This document shows, one piece after another, positions 19,601-28,380 of a stretch of 64,000 bases of DNA. The translations under genes and the position numbers were made by a program. The stretch covers positions 1 through 64,000 of the forward strand of contig JAUJMU010000017.1 of NCBI GenBank assembly GCA_030446715.1. The letters run 5' to 3'. The notes beneath the pieces are model-generated. The model saw only the letters and a list, made by a program, of their open reading frames with translations. It was not told the origin of the DNA and made no database searches. The DNA is from Cytophagales bacterium. GTDB lineage: Bacteria > Bacteroidota > Bacteroidia > Cytophagales > 172606-1. The number at the start of each line of letters is the position of its first letter. The first letter of the stretch is position 1.

Positions 19601-19777
19601 GCTCTAACCCACTTTATCAATGGCAAGCAGGAAGCCCTACACGAAAGAGTTCAAGGAGGAGGCTGTGAGGCTGGCCCGGCAAAAGGGGAACGTAACGCAA
19701 ACAGCCCGCAATCCCGGATTACAACCAAGCGTGCCCGGGGGCCGGAAGAAGCAACAGGAGGATGAGGGTGAGCGGCC

Positions 19778-19805
19778 CTGACGATGCCCGTTACCGGGTC
19801 GTCAG
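19778..19805. repeat. palindromic mini-insertion u10 (CTGACGATGCCCGTTACCGGGTCGTCAG)
   Basis: Splits OrfA GER|FPGKGHTADEELRQ of IS3 #2; left half resembles u7. Confidence 0.65.
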
Positions 19806-19913
19806 CCTTTCCGGGTAAGGGGCACACGGCAGATGAAGAATTACGCCAGTTGCAGCGGGAGAATCAGCGGCTGAAAGAAACGGCAGAGATATTAAAAAAG
19901 CGGTGGGTATCCC

Positions 19914-19946
19914 GGACCTGCCGGTCAGATCGTGCACCTGAGGTCC
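19914..19946. repeat. palindromic mini-insertion u3 (GGACCTGCCGGTCAGATCGTGCACCTGAGGTCC)
   Basis: Splits AVGI|KPLLERYPFIEEH of IS3 #2; matches u1. Confidence 0.7.
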
Positions 19947-20438
19947 GCAAACCGCTCCTGGAGAGATACCCCTTCATTGAGGAGCATCGGAATGAGTATT
20001 CGCCGGAGCGGTTGTGCGGGGCATTGGATGTATCAGTGAGTAGCTTTTATAGCTGGAAAAAGCGGCCGGAGAGTAACCGGAAGCAGGAAAACCAGCGGAT
20101 AGTGGAAGAAATCAAAGTGATCCACCAGCAGAGTCGTGAAACGTATGGGAGCCCTCGTATCCGTGTGGATTTGCAGGAAAAGGGAAGAATCTGCCCGGAG
20201 AACCGGGTGGCCAGGTTAATGAAGAACCACCGGATTGCCGCTGGCCGAAGATAATCAACGTTTAGATACAGAAAAAGAAAGTTTGTCGTCACTACCGATT
20301 CCAGGCACGACCTGCCAGTGGCTGAAAACAAGCTCAATCAGGAATTCAGCGCCACTAAACCTGATGAGAAGTGGCTTACCGGTATTACTTACCTGTGGAC
20401 AAGGGAAGGCTGGCTGTAGCTTGCAGTAGTATTGGACT

Positions 20439-20468
20439 GGACCAGCAGACGATGTCAGCAGCTGGTCC
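20439..20468. repeat. palindromic mini-insertion u4 (GGACCAGCAGACGATGTCAGCAGCTGGTCC)
   Basis: Splits LAVVLD|FSRKAVGWA of IS3 #2; matches u5. Confidence 0.75.
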
Positions 20469-20495
20469 GTTTTCCCGGAAAGCAGTGGGCTGGGC

Positions 20496-20525
20496 GAACC
20501 TCAGATGAGATCTGATCTCAGGTCC
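20496..20525. repeat. palindromic mini-insertion u2 (GAACCTCAGATGAGATCTGATCTCAGGTCC)
   Basis: Directly after FSRKAVGWA of IS3 #2, same codon position as u6 in IS3 #1; followed by a deletion to YDNACMES. Confidence 0.75.
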
Positions 20526-20949
20526 GTTATGATAATGCCTGCATGGAGAGCTTTTTGGCTGCCCTCAAACAGGAACTGGTCTGCCACCGCCAGTTGCAGA
20601 CCCGAAAGCCAGACAAGACATCTTTGAATACATTCAGGTGTGGTACAACAGAAAACCAGGGCACCCGGCGCCGGGCTGCTTAAGCCCGGAACAGTTTGAA
20701 AACAAAGGGCAATGCCGGATGGCTGCCTTATCTTTTCTCACCCTACACCAAAAAGGGGGAAACTCAGAAGCGTTTTACCTTAAAAAAGTACTGCTCCAGC
20801 AGGAGTGCATCCAGCAGCACCAGGGCAGCCGTTGACAGCAGGGAGCCAACTAATCCATTTTTTGTTTTTCTGTCCATTCCGGTATGAATGCGTGTTGCCT
20901 CAGGGTAAATGACTACTCCCGTCAGTGGTGAATACAAAAAGGCTCATGC

Positions 20950-22032
20950 CTACTTTTCCTGCACGGAATCCCCAAGCACGTCTTCCACGTAGAGCATCTG
21001 AATGAGTACCATCAGAATTGCTATCAGCGGGGTAGCCAGGATGAGTCCCAATCCTCCCACCAGTATCCCCAGCAGCACCTGCGAGATGATGATCATGGCC
21101 GGTGGCAGATACACCATCTTTTTCTGTACGAGCGGGGTGATCAGGTTGCTTTCCACCGCCTGCACGCCCATGTACAGCAGGGTTATGTACAAAGCCGTAT
21201 TCGGCCCTTGCGTAAAGGCGATCAGTACGGCGGGCAAGAGGGCGATGATGGGGCCAAAGTTGGGAATAAACGAAAGCAAGCCGGCAATAATCCCAAGGGC
21301 CAAAGCCACCGGAACATCGAGCAGCCAAAGCCCAGGGTCGTCAGTACGGCCACTACCAGCATGGAGAGCAGCTTGCCGGCAATCCACCGCTGGAGGGTAA
21401 CGCCTAGCTTATGCAAGACTTGTCTGGCCCGGTCCCGATGCCTGACCGGCCCCAGTGCACGATCCCCTGCCGGTAGGGCTTGGGTTGTGCCATAATGAAA
21501 AGCCCGATGAACAGGATCACGTACAGATCGGCCAGTACGCCGAAGGTAGAAGAGACAAATCCGAAAGACTTTTCAAACCAACCATCTCCTCTTTGCAATA
21601 CTTTTTCGGGACTTTTTGGGATCTGGTCGAGCAGCTGCTTTCCCACTGCTTTTGTTCCAGCTGACTGCGGGTATTGGCTACAGCCTGGGGCAATTTTTCA
21701 CTTAACTGGTTTACCTGCTCACCTACCTGGGGAGCTATCAGCCAGCCGGCCAGAACTATGAGTCCCACCACGCCAACTACTGCTATCAGTAGTGACCAGC
21801 CTTCTGATAACTTAGTGTGGTTTGAGATCCAGCCGGCAATGCCCCGGAAGAAAACGGCAAACAGCACGCCTGCCAGCACCAGCAGCAACACCTTGAAAGC
21901 AAAGCCAAACAGCAAAAGCAGCAGGATGACAGGGATTACAATACCGACCGTAATCAATACCCGCTTGCTGAAGCTTTCCCTATCCTTCTCGATAAGCGCC
22001 GGTTGTTCTGCTTCATAGTCAAGTTTTCCCAT
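20950..22032 (-). pseudogene. AI-2E family transporter, broken by indels and one short palindromic insertion
   Basis: Consecutive frames: SKRVLITVGIVIPVILLLLLFGFAFKVLLLVLAGVLFAVFFRGIAGWIS; GKQLLDQIPKSPEKVLQRGDGWFEKSFGFVSSTFGVLADLYVILFIGLFIM; LHKLGVTLQRWIAGKLLSMLVVAVLTTLG; VALALGIIAGLLSFIPNFGPIIALLPAVLIA. Confidence 0.9.
21426..21451. repeat. palindromic mini-insertion u13 (GGCCCGGTCCCGATGCCTGACCGGCC)
   Basis: Lies between YRQGIVH and RQVLHKLGVTLQRW of the AI-2E transporter. Confidence 0.5.
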
Positions 22033-22250
22033 AATCCTGCCCCTTTATCCACCTGGTTCTTCTTGGGTCTACCCCGGTAAAAACAGAAAGGTTACAATAA
22101 ACCGGGATTAAAACTTGCAGCGGTTGTGGCGATAAACCCTGGTCTTACCACTCCTTCACGCCAAACAAAGCGGTTGAAGTACGGGTAAACAAAGCCTGGA
22201 GCAAGAGGACGCTTTCTCTTTAATCGGACTTTGTAACCTTCATTTCCAGT

Positions 22251-22291
22251 GCTTTACCTGTGAATTTTAAAGCTTTACTGTGAATTTTAAA
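22251..22291. repeat. tandem ~20-bp repeat (gctttacctgtgaattttaaa / gctttactgtgaattttaaa)
   Basis: Direct reading, adjacent copies. Confidence 0.8.
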
Positions 22292-22399
22292 CCTGCACGG
22301 ATAATAACCGTAAACATTTGAATACGACCTGACTAACGCACAGGAACTACAGGTCAGCCGTTTAGTGATTGAATTAAAATAATCAAACCTTTTAAAGCT

Positions 22400-22567
22400 A
22401 TGAAGTACATTTCGTTCAGCACTTTGGTTACTTTCCTTTTCTTAAGCCTGGGGCTGGCAAGCTGTCAGGTAGTGGGTGACATTTTGGAAGCCGGCATCTG
22501 GACCGCGGTTATTGGCGTTGTTTTGATTGTGCTTCTGGTGATCTGGCTCTTTAAAAAAATATTCTAG
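22400..22567 (+). CDS. small lipoprotein (55 aa), one TM; missing from ORF track (below length cutoff)
   Basis: MKYISFSTLVTFLFLSLGLASCQVVGDILEAGIWTAVIGVVLIVLLVIWLFKKIF; lipobox LASC then TM helix. Confidence 0.75.
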   Translation: MKYISFSTLVTFLFLSLGLASCQVVGDILEAGIWTAVIGVVLIVLLVIWLFKKIF

Positions 22568-22638
22568 TTAAAAGTTTTAATTGGGGTAGTACGTCTTTCG
22601 GGTTATCAAGCCAAGGAATCCGACACGAACAGGCGAGA

Positions 22639-23682
22639 TCACTGACCTTTCCGGATGGTTTGCCTGATCTCTTCTCTTTCTTCTTCACTGGCATTGGGAA
22701 TGTGCTGCACGTTACTGGTGTGAGGCTCGAAGCTGACTTCAACCAGCATGGGAAAATGGTCAGAACCAATGTCTTTCAGCTTCTCGAGCGTGATGAGTCC
22801 GAATTCCCGGGAAAAGAAAACATGGTCCAGCGGGTAACGCAACAGCGGCAGGTGCACATTATACGTGTTGTAAAGCCCCCGGCCTTCTCTTGGGTCCGCT
22901 AAACTGCTGTATTGCTTAAACCGGCGGGAGGTGCCCGACCAGGCCACATCATTGAGGTCTCCTGCCACAATCGCCGGGCGGCCCCGCTGTCTTATCTTTC
23001 TGCCCACCAGTAGTATTTCCGTGTCCCTTTCGTAGGATGGAACACCTGGCTTTGGCGGTCGGGGATGAACGCAGTACAAATCCACCGTATCTTTGGAGGG
23101 AAGCACAATGCGGGTGAAAAAAGAGGGCACCTCCGGCTCCACCAGAAAGTTGATCTGCTGCCCTATCAGGGGAAGCCTGGAATACAAAATCATGCCGTAG
23201 GTGTTGTCCTGGGGCTGCTTGATGTGGTAAGGAAACGTTTCTTCCAGCCCGGCCAGCTGCCTTTCCCACCACTGGTCCGGCTCGGTGACCAGCACTACAT
23301 CCGGGTCCTGTTGCCGTATCAACTGCCTGAACCGGTCTGCCTGCCGGTTTTTCATCCAGATATTACTGATCAGTAGCCTGAAGCTGTTGTCCCTGGTGGC
23401 ATGATTACTTTCCTTTGCCTGAGTGGAGTAGAGGGGCGTATAGACGATAATCCGCCGTAGCTGGTATAAAAAAGCTACCTGGAGCAACACCAGCCAGACT
23501 GCTTTCAACTGCCAGCGGCCCCTGAGAAAAAAGAAGCCTAACACAAAACTCAACAGGCACAGGACGGCAATCTGTAAACGGGGGAAGTCAAATATTCTGA
23601 TCCACCAGTAAGGTGCCTCAATGAAAGGAAGCAAAGTTGCAACCAGAGATAGGGCCCCCAGGGCGATAGTCAGTATACGCAT
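22639..23682 (-). CDS. endonuclease/exonuclease/phosphatase family membrane-anchored protein
   Basis: LLISNIWMKNRQADRFRQLIRQQDPDVVLVTEP; AGDLNDVAWS; GSDHFPMLVEV. Confidence 0.9.
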   Translation of the reverse strand: MRILTIALGALSLVATLLPFIEAPYWWIRIFDFPRLQIAVLCLLSFVLGFFFLRGRWQLKAVWLVLLQVAFLYQLRRIIVYTPLYSTQAKESNHATRDNSFRLLISNIWMKNRQADRFRQLIRQQDPDVVLVTEPDQWWERQLAGLEETFPYHIKQPQDNTYGMILYSRLPLIGQQINFLVEPEVPSFFTRIVLPSKDTVDLYCVHPRPPKPGVPSYERDTEILLVGRKIRQRGRPAIVAGDLNDVAWSGTSRRFKQYSSLADPREGRGLYNTYNVHLPLLRYPLDHVFFSREFGLITLEKLKDIGSDHFPMLVEVSFEPHTSNVQHIPNASEEEREEIRQTIRKGQ

Positions 23683-24138
23683 GATCAGTTGGCTGTTTAG
23701 CTGCAAGTACAGCAGATTGTCTAAGCCTATAAAAACGGACTGTTCACCCGGAGAGTTAACTGCCGGCAGGTAAATACTGCCCAAATTAAAAGTAGCAGCG
23801 GGTAGTGATGTTTTAACGCCTGCTTCCATTCCCTTCTCTGACTGTTCACGCCTCCGGGGGCTGCCCCCGGTTAGAGAGTCATTTGAATTTTTCTCAACCT
23901 GAATGACTACAGTTCGCAAGTTATAATGCAGGAATTACACTTTTTCAAGAAGCCTTTATGCTTTTTTAGAAGGAATAGGTTTGGAGTGAGGTCACTCTGA
24001 TTCATGCCCTTCAAAATCAGTGGTTTCAGAGAATGCCGGTTTTAAGGATTTTACTACCAAATCCTACCCAGGTACGCTGCCACTCAGGCCGGATTCCTGT
24101 CTGATCCCAGCACAATAGCAACACCTTCACCATCAGCA

Positions 24139-25212
24139 ATGAAACGTATGGATAGCCCCGAACAGACCGAAGCCAATGAGTTGAAGCAGGAGCCAGGGGT
24201 AAAAAGGGCGCTGGAAGCCTGCGCCCTGGAGCAACAACCGCAGGAGCAACCGGTGCTGAAGCCGAAAGCCCGCAGAGCCGTCGGGGTCTACCTGGTAATC
24301 CTGATCGCTGCCGGCGTGCTCTACTACCTGGTCACCCTTAAAGTGCTGGTTTTGCCCAACCGCTACCTGATCCTTTCGCAGAAGCTGTCGGTAAGTCTTT
24401 TGCTTTCGATGGTTGTCCTGCTGCTGGCGCGGCTGACCAGGTCCCTGCTGTACGGGCAGATCGGCAGCCCGGCGGCCAGATACAACCTCAAGCGGGTAAT
24501 TGATCTGGTATCGGCGCTGCTGATCCTGTTCATTGCTGTTTCCGTGCTGTTTGTCAACTGGTACGCCGCCATTGTGTCGCTGGGACTTATTTCGCTGGTA
24601 TTGGGCCTTGCCCTGCAAAACCCGATTTCCAGCTTTTTTGCCTGGATCTACATCATGATCCGCCGGCCCTACAAAGTAGGTGACCGCATTCGGATCGGCC
24701 AGGTAACTGGAGACGTAATCGAGCTGAATTACTTTGATACGACCCTGTGGGAGTTTGGCGGAGATTACCTTTCGGGGGATCATCCCAGCGGGAGAATCAT
24801 CCGGTTTACCAATTCCAAAGTGTTTAATGAGTACGTGTATAACTATTCCTGGCCGCTGTTTCCCTATCTGTGGAATGAAATCAAGTTTTACGTAGCCTAC
24901 GAAAGTGATTTGGCTTACGTGGAAGAAACGATCAAAAAGGTGGTGGAGGCTGAACTGGGTGAAGCCATGATGCGAAGGGTACGGGTATTCCGCAACGTGC
25001 TTTCCGATACCCCCGTGGATGAACTGGAGGTAAGGGAAAGACCTTCGGTTATTTTCCGGGGCAATCCCAACACGTGGGTGGAAGTAGTGGTGCGTTACGT
25101 AGTGGAATCCAAAGAATCGGGCCGCGTAAAGAACCGGCTTTTCAAGCGGATTATCGGAGAACTACGCCAGCAGCCCGGGAAAGTGTTATTCCCCAAGAGC
25201 GACATGCGTTAA
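24139..25212 (+). CDS. MscS-type mechanosensitive channel
   Basis: LGLALQNPISSFFAWIYIMIRRPYKVGDRIRIGQVTGDVIELNYFDTTLWE. Confidence 0.92.
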   Translation: MKRMDSPEQTEANELKQEPGVKRALEACALEQQPQEQPVLKPKARRAVGVYLVILIAAGVLYYLVTLKVLVLPNRYLILSQKLSVSLLLSMVVLLLARLTRSLLYGQIGSPAARYNLKRVIDLVSALLILFIAVSVLFVNWYAAIVSLGLISLVLGLALQNPISSFFAWIYIMIRRPYKVGDRIRIGQVTGDVIELNYFDTTLWEFGGDYLSGDHPSGRIIRFTNSKVFNEYVYNYSWPLFPYLWNEIKFYVAYESDLAYVEETIKKVVEAELGEAMMRRVRVFRNVLSDTPVDELEVRERPSVIFRGNPNTWVEVVVRYVVESKESGRVKNRLFKRIIGELRQQPGKVLFPKSDMR

Positions 25213-25344
25213 AACCACAACTCTCTGCTCCCGCTGAGCAGATACGCCCAAACATTTGCTCTTCCAAACCATTGCTCTTCAAGGACGGCAGCTAATCAGG
25301 CGCAATATGCTTTAAGGCAATAACCCCCGCCTGCTTTTATTCCC

Positions 25345-26706
25345 TTAAAGCATGTTTCCCAGAAGCTCGGCCCGCACCTGCTCCAGGTATTCTTCCAGTT
25401 TGACCCGGTCATAGCCGGAGGGAACAGAGCGGGAAACCGTATCGGCCAGTAAGTCAACCTGACGGAGCAGGATGTGTTGCCGGTGCCTGTTTCTGGTTCC
25501 TTTGGCGATTACTTCCACCATTCTGAGCAGACTTCTCACTACCGTAACGTTTCCCTCTGCATTCTGCCGGATCTGGTCAAAAGACAGGTGGACGAGGCGC
25601 TCAAAGGATGGGCCTTTGGCTATCACCCGTAGCTTGCCCTCATGCAGGCGGTAAGGCTCTTCAATGCTGCGCCTGGTCAGCCGGGCAAGGATCGCCGAAA
25701 GGTAGTCAATACAGATAGTCGCCGTAGTCGTATCATTTACGCCGGGAGAAAGGGCTTTTAAGGCAATGTCCACCAGGATATGGATGCCGTAAGCCGCATC
25801 CTGTGGTACTGTGCGGTAGCGGTTCAAAGTGAACACTTTATTTACTGTCCGGGAAACTTCTTTTGACGCAAACCGGCAGTGGGAAAGCGACACCAGGGGC
25901 GTTCCTTCCACCACGAACTCCCCCACCCGGTACTCCATGCGTACAATAGCCTGATTGGATTGGGCTAATTTTAAGAGTGTGTCCGCATCCAAGCCTTGAA
26001 TATAGCCACTCTTAAGGGCTAGAATGGGCGTCCACCCGGTGCCCTGCAAGGCCCGCCTGATGCTTTCGTCGGGTTCTGGTGGCAATGCTTCCGGGGAAAG
26101 TTCCTCTCCCAGCTCTTTTGGAAATAGATGGTCTACTGCCTTAAGCGTCTCCCCGGCGATGGAAGGAATAATACTGGAGGCCTGGATGGAAGTAGAAATA
26201 TGGTGGATAAACAGGATTAAAAAGCCAATGCCTACCAGGGCCAGCACCACCGAGAAAGCAACCGAAATTGACGGGATGAATCCTCTCTCCTCTCCGCCCC
26301 GGATCGTGCGGAGCACCACCAGGCAGTACATGAATATGCCGGCCAGCACGCCCAGCACCACCTGGTTGACGCGGTCATTCATGAAGTTGCGCAGGATGCG
26401 GGGCGTATACTGGTTGGAAGCCAGCGAAAGGGTAACCATGGTGATGGAAAAAGTAACCCCCAGCACCGTGATCATTGAACCGGCAATCGCCGAAAGCATA
26501 CTGCGGGAACCTTCCTCTTCGGCCCCGAAAAGGGCAGGCCAGGTTTTGAGTTGTTCGCTTTTGATGCGAATATCTAACTCAATACCGGCGAAGGCAAGCG
26601 CCACCAGGGCCAGCACAATCAGCGACGGCACAAACCAGAGGCTGGACAGCACATTCTGCAAAAGCAAGCTTAGTCTGCTGCGCATAAAGTGATAGTTGCC
26701 GGGCAC
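25345..26706 (-). CDS. DUF2254 membrane protein
   Basis: AIAGSMITVLGVTFSITMVTLSLASNQYTPRILRNFMNDRVNQVVLG; AYGIHILVDIALKALSPGVNDTTTA. Confidence 0.93.
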   Translation of the reverse strand: MPGNYHFMRSRLSLLLQNVLSSLWFVPSLIVLALVALAFAGIELDIRIKSEQLKTWPALFGAEEEGSRSMLSAIAGSMITVLGVTFSITMVTLSLASNQYTPRILRNFMNDRVNQVVLGVLAGIFMYCLVVLRTIRGGEERGFIPSISVAFSVVLALVGIGFLILFIHHISTSIQASSIIPSIAGETLKAVDHLFPKELGEELSPEALPPEPDESIRRALQGTGWTPILALKSGYIQGLDADTLLKLAQSNQAIVRMEYRVGEFVVEGTPLVSLSHCRFASKEVSRTVNKVFTLNRYRTVPQDAAYGIHILVDIALKALSPGVNDTTTATICIDYLSAILARLTRRSIEEPYRLHEGKLRVIAKGPSFERLVHLSFDQIRQNAEGNVTVVRSLLRMVEVIAKGTRNRHRQHILLRQVDLLADTVSRSVPSGYDRVKLEEYLEQVRAELLGNML

Positions 26707-26969
26707 GTGAGCAATGGATAGTTTCGCCCGGGTCTGTTTACTGCTGAAAAGCGGTTAAAACAGCACCTTTACAAATGCTACCAGGGGGATTTGATAAGGC
26801 TACTGCTCTTTAAGGTAGATTACCGGGGGGTGAGCGATTAGATCAGTAGGACCAGTCAGCAACCCGTTACTGACACTAACCCATAAAAGGCAACTTAAGT
26901 GTTTAAAAACGCTACCTTGCCTCCACTGGCGAAGCCACTTTTTTGATGTAACCAGACCTAAGATGTAGC

Positions 26970-27176
26970 GTGCAACTTCAACTTTACCGAACCGATTACC
27001 AGACCCAACAGGAGGCTTTCTACAGCTCACCCCACGCCCACCAGCACTACGAGTTGTTTTACTTTACCAAAGGAAATGCCACCCACTATATGGACTTTTC
27101 AAACGAAGAAACGACTGCGCGCCGGAACGCTTCCGGGAGAAGGTGTCCGGAATCTACATGTGATAGACCTTTTTGA
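26970..27176 (+). pseudogene. fragment of AraC-type regulator cupin-like N-terminus
   Basis: YQTQQEAFYSSPHAHQHYELFYFTKGNATHYMDF, then frame lost. Confidence 0.45.
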
Positions 27177-27338
27177 GCATTTCCCCACGGGTAGCAGGGC
27201 GATACTTTTGCACAAAGACGTTAAGCTCCTACGGCAGAAGCGTTTTTACGGCGCTTAGCCAGTTTCCTGCCGGGCTTCTCCCCAAAATGCATCCCCCTAA
27301 AGCCTAATTCAATGACAGAGACGCAGGCAAAAAGACAA

Positions 27339-27429
27339 CTAGTGGTCAGTAATGATTAAAGTGAGGGGTAAACCAGCTGATACTATAGCGCCTTTTTCAC
27401 CCCTCAAATAATTGCTTCCTGACCACTAG
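27339..27429. repeat. 91-bp imperfect inverted-repeat element (CTAGTGGTCAG ... CTGACCACTAG)
   Basis: Terminal 11-bp arms perfect; nested TGAGGGGT/ACCCCTCA arms. Confidence 0.75.
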
Positions 27430-27513
27430 ATCTACGTCTGCCGTCTTTGCCTTCACCAGTGAAAAGATGCTTGTCACCTAGTATAACACCTTCTATTCGA
27501 GGGAAAAAGACCT

Positions 27514-27903
27514 ATGGAAAACATTTTTTTTAACAGTTGGAGCAGTGTCTTCCGGATCGTACTCATTGGGGTAGTGGCGTATGGAAGCTTAATTTTACTA
27601 CTGAGAGCCTCCGGGAAGCGGACGCTCTCTAAAATGAATGCCTTTGACTTTATCGTAACGGTTGTTTTAGGCTCTATATTGGCTACGGTCCTACTCTCTA
27701 AAGACGTTGCGCTTACCGATGGCCTTGTGGCGTTTGCCCTGCTGATTTTCCTGCAGTTTGCCATTACTTGGCTTTCGGTCCGTTTCAAGGCATTCAGCGG
27801 GCTCATCAAAGCGGAGCCCACCCTGCTCATGTACCGCGGACATTTTTTACGGCAGGCTATGAGGAGTGAGCGGGTAACGGAAGAAGAGGTATTGGCCGTG
27901 CTA
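27514..27903 (+). pseudogene. DUF421 (YetF/YcaP-like) membrane protein, 3' end replaced
   Basis: LLLRASGKRTLSKMNAFDFIVTVVLGSILATVLLS; LMYRGHFLRQAMRSERVTEEEVLAVL, then non-DUF421 sequence. Confidence 0.8.
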
Positions 27904-27904
27904 C

Positions 27905-28075
27905 AGCGCTGGTTGGGCCACTGGTGCTGGTTGGGCGGCAAACACACGCCCTGCTTTGGTTTCCTGCCAGCCCTGCTCAGCAGGCAGCACCGATCCATCT
28001 GCCATGCCGTAGACGGTCTGCTCCCGGGAAGATAATTGCTCACAGAGGGGAGCCGAAGGCTCGTCGGGCACTGAT
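27905..28075 (-). pseudogene. transposase fragment (ISKra4/UPF0236-like DDE start)
   Basis: Minus strand REQTVYGMADGSVLPAEQGWQETKAGRVF, like VYxMxDGS...GWxExKxGRxF. Confidence 0.5.
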
Positions 28076-28084
28076 TCATCAGCT

Positions 28085-28153
28085 AGCAAGCAGCTATAAG
28101 CACAACGGAGGTTGCAAAAGTAGCAGCACGAAGCAGAGCTTCGCGCCATCAGA
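28085..28153. repeat. REP/BIME-like element, right half only (copy b)
   Basis: agcaagcagctataagcacaacggaggttgcaaaagtagcagcacgaagcagagcttcgcgccatcaga. Confidence 0.75.
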
Positions 28154-28380
28154 GGCCGTTGGTTTGTACCTTTCCGCATCCAGTATGGCTATTCAACAAA
28201 AGCGTATCAACCGCATCCCCATACCTGATGAAGTATGGACAGACGGCTGATACGCCTTTATTCCGCATTGAACCGCAGTGCGTTACCCGTTTGTATCCGA
28301 AGGCTTCGTACTGACTTAATCAGTTACCTCCTGCCTCCCGATCGGAGTATCGATACAAAGCGGGGCAACTGCCCTCCTGG

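Larger units (their letters stand above)
19619..20790 (+). pseudogene. degenerate IS3-family transposase element #2 (OrfA+OrfB)
   Basis: MASRKPYTKEFKEEAVRLARQKGNVTQTAR; LQRENQRLKETAEILKK; RYPFIEEHRNEYSPERLCGALDVSVSSFYSWKKRPES; YDNACMESFLAALKQEL; interrupted by u10, u3, u4, u2. Confidence 0.88.
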
